Shown here piece by piece: positions 22,824 to 24,702 of a stretch of DNA of 24,702 nucleotides (position 1 is the first letter of the stretch; each line of letters starts with the position of its first letter). The DNA is taken from contig CAYQMF010000106.1 in assembly GCA_964418595.1 (NCBI GenBank), positions 1 to 24,702 of the forward strand, read 5' to 3'. The notes below the pieces were generated by a model. It was not told the origin of the DNA, ran no database searches, and saw only the letters and a list, made by a program, of their open reading frames with translations. Position numbers and translations under genes: made by a program. The DNA is from CAYQMF01 sp964418595. GTDB lineage: Bacteria; Planctomycetota; UBA1135; UBA2386.

Positions 22824-24702
22824 TCAGGTGCCTGGATCTTCGTCCGCCATGCCGGGCATCGAGTCTTGTTCGTACTCGACTCGACGGTCCTCGGGGTCAC
22901 CCGTTGCTGATCGAAGAGCGACTTGCCGCGCCGCGATTGAGTAGCCCATCGAGCGGTAACCGGACATCCGCTTCGCGAACATCCGGGCCAGCATCGGAAC
23001 GCGGCCATCCACGTAGTCGAAGATCCGCACGTCGACCTTCCCTGCGGATCCCCGGTGCAACCGCCCCGCGTACTGGACCAGCGTGCCCTTCCACGAGACG
23101 GGCATCGCCAGGAACAGCGTGTCCAGGCGCGCGTCGTCGAACCCTTCGCCGATGAATCGACCAGTCGCGAGTACCAGGCGCTCCTCGGATGCTGGGATGT
23201 CGGCGAGCCGCCGTTGGTAGTCGAGCCGCTGCTTCCGGCCCATGCCGCCGCGGAGGACCAGCAGGTTGCGAACGACTCCGCGCAGCTGGGTCTCGAAGAA
23301 TTCGAGATGGTCGCGACGCTCGGTCAGCACGATCGGAGAACGGCCCTGCTCGACGGCTTGGATCACGTCGTCCACGATCAGGCGGTTGCGGTCGGCGTCC
23401 GTGGCCACGTGCCGGTAGATGTCCTGGATCTTCGGTTGGGCCACGGCGTCGGCAGGACACCAGGTCGTCTCCCGAGCAACCAAGAGCCGCGTGAGCTGGC
23501 GCTGGCCGGCGAGCCCCTTCGCGTGGATCGCGTGTCGAACGGGCCCCAGTTGGAATCCGAGGATCGGGTGGTGGCCATCGCGTCGATGGGGCGTCGCGGT
23601 GAGCCCCGTCACGTAACGGGCTGCACCTCCCTGATCACTTGCTCGAACGACACGGCTGACACGTGGTGGCACTCGTCGACCAGCACGTGGCCGTAGCCGG
23701 CAACCAGGTCGTCGACTTGCCTCTGCCGCACGAGGCTCTGGATCATCGCGACGTCGAGTTGGCCGGTGACCTTGCGCTTGCCGCCGCCGATGACGCCGAT
23801 CCGCTTCTTGTCGGTCCCCAGAAAGATCGAGAGCTGCGTTCTCCACTGGTCGAGCAGCTGGGTGCGATGGACGAGGACGAGCGTGCTTCGGCCACGCGCG
23901 GCGATCAGGTGAGCACCGATCACCGTCTTGCCTGAGCCCGGCGGGGCCACCAGCACGCCGACATCATGTTGCATCAGATCCTGCGCGGCCTTCTGCTGGG
24001 CAGGTTCCAGGGTCCCCTTGAATGCGACGGTCAGCGGGGCACCCAGCGTCCGTTTGTCATCGAGGGTCAGGCTCATCTTGTGGCTGACCATGAGGTCCTC
24101 CAGTTCAGCCAGGCAGCCGCGGGGCAAGGCGAGATGTTGCGCCGTTTCCTCTGCGCAACCGATCACGCGCGGGGTCAGTGATGTCGACAGGCGCATCGCC
24201 TGCTTCTTGTGGAACTCGGGATACTGGAAGGCCGCGAGGCGCTTGATCTGGCTCAGCAGGGCCGAAGGGGTACCTTCCTTCTCGACGAAGATCTGCTGGG
24301 CGAGCACAGCGTGCACCGTGGCCGGCAGGGGAACCGAGATCGGTGCGGCTGCAACCCTTCGCGAAGGTGGCCGGAGCCAGGGCGAGGGGTCGGCATCCGC
24401 CGGATCTCCCGCAGAGCGCGCGCCGATGACTCGACCCTGTTCCTGGGCCTCCCGGGCTAGCGCTTGGGCCTTCGCTGGCTGCAGTCGGGGGATAGTTGCC
24501 AGGAAGCCCCACTGGTCAGCGAGTGCCTGCCAGTTCGCGTCGACGAACACCGTGTTGCCCAACTCGCGTGCCTGGTGCTGCAGCGGCAGTGCGATCAGGT
24601 TGCCGAAGCCGCCGCGCGGCATCGTGTCCTGGTTGGGGAAGAAGCGATGGCGCATCAGGCTTTCGTGTGGGTAGCTGAAGCGGTGGCCGGATAGAGATCG
24701 AG
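22824..24702 (-). pseudogene. TOTE-type primase-helicase, C-terminal part, broken by a frameshift and cut by the window edge
   Basis: The frame is open to the right edge. The first segment, FFPNQDTMPRGGFGNLIALPLQ through DQWGFLATI, is the end of the archaeo-eukaryotic primase domain of TOTE conflict-system proteins. A superfamily 2 helicase follows: Walker A APPGSGKTV, TLVLVHRTQLLDQW, motif II LVDECHHVSA. At about 23620 the frame ends (...REVQPVT, stop at 23609-23611). The helicase continues at once in another frame as ARYVTGLTATPHRRDGHHP, with motif V ATGRFIGEGFDD and motif VI QYAGRLHR, to a stop at 22824-22826. One inserted base (CAG-GCC for CAGCC) would restore EVQ-ARYVTGLTATP, so a single 1-nt deletion or a sequencing error explains the break. 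Both halves otherwise look intact. Confidence 0.85.

Overview
The window is very GC-rich and densely packed on both strands. It looks like a deep-branching, high-GC member of the Planctomycetota. The evidence is a short ECF sigma factor of the kind usually found beside Ser/Thr kinases, overlapping such a kinase gene, plus secreted proteins with very short signal peptides ending in A-x-Q and a PilT-type motor. The assignment comes from gene style only; Myxococcota and other high-GC lineages are not excluded.

Positions 1-17.5 kb read as ordinary chromosome. In order: a Ser/Thr kinase (running off the left edge) coupled to its ECF sigma factor; a secreted jacalin-like protein; a secreted alpha/beta-hydrolase with a C-terminal sandwich domain; a palindrome-rich intergenic element; a hicAB toxin-antitoxin pair; a GT9 heptosyltransferase-like enzyme. 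Then comes a tightly overlapping four-gene block laid out like a MalK/MalF/MalG importer, in which both ATPase subunits have lost key catalytic residues. It is followed by an MgtC-like membrane protein, a class-A-beta-lactamase-like lipoprotein coupled to a large EF-hand membrane protein, a TPR/oxygenase-like protein, two small unknown genes, PilT and a LigB-type (DOPA) extradiol dioxygenase.

From 17.5 kb to the right edge the content changes to an accessory, defence-type region. It starts with two C-terminal stubs, one of a RecG-like/AlbA_2 ATPase and one of a type I restriction HsdR subunit, separated by a cluster of perfect palindromes. This looks like a decayed type I restriction locus. 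A SEC-C protein follows. Next is a 47-nt 3' piece of tRNA-Gly(CCC), broken at the anticodon loop, as expected for an attachment-site copy at the end of an integrated element lying to its right. Inside that inferred element are an AbiEi/AbiEii type IV toxin-antitoxin pair in one operon with two unrecognised genes, a CcbP-like small protein, and the C-terminal part of a TOTE-type primase-helicase broken by one apparent 1-nt deletion.

The best candidates for something undescribed are (1) the ABC importer-like operon with degenerate ATPases and no binding protein, and (2) the four-gene AbiE operon. No CRISPR array, rRNA, complete tRNA, transposase or integrase was seen.
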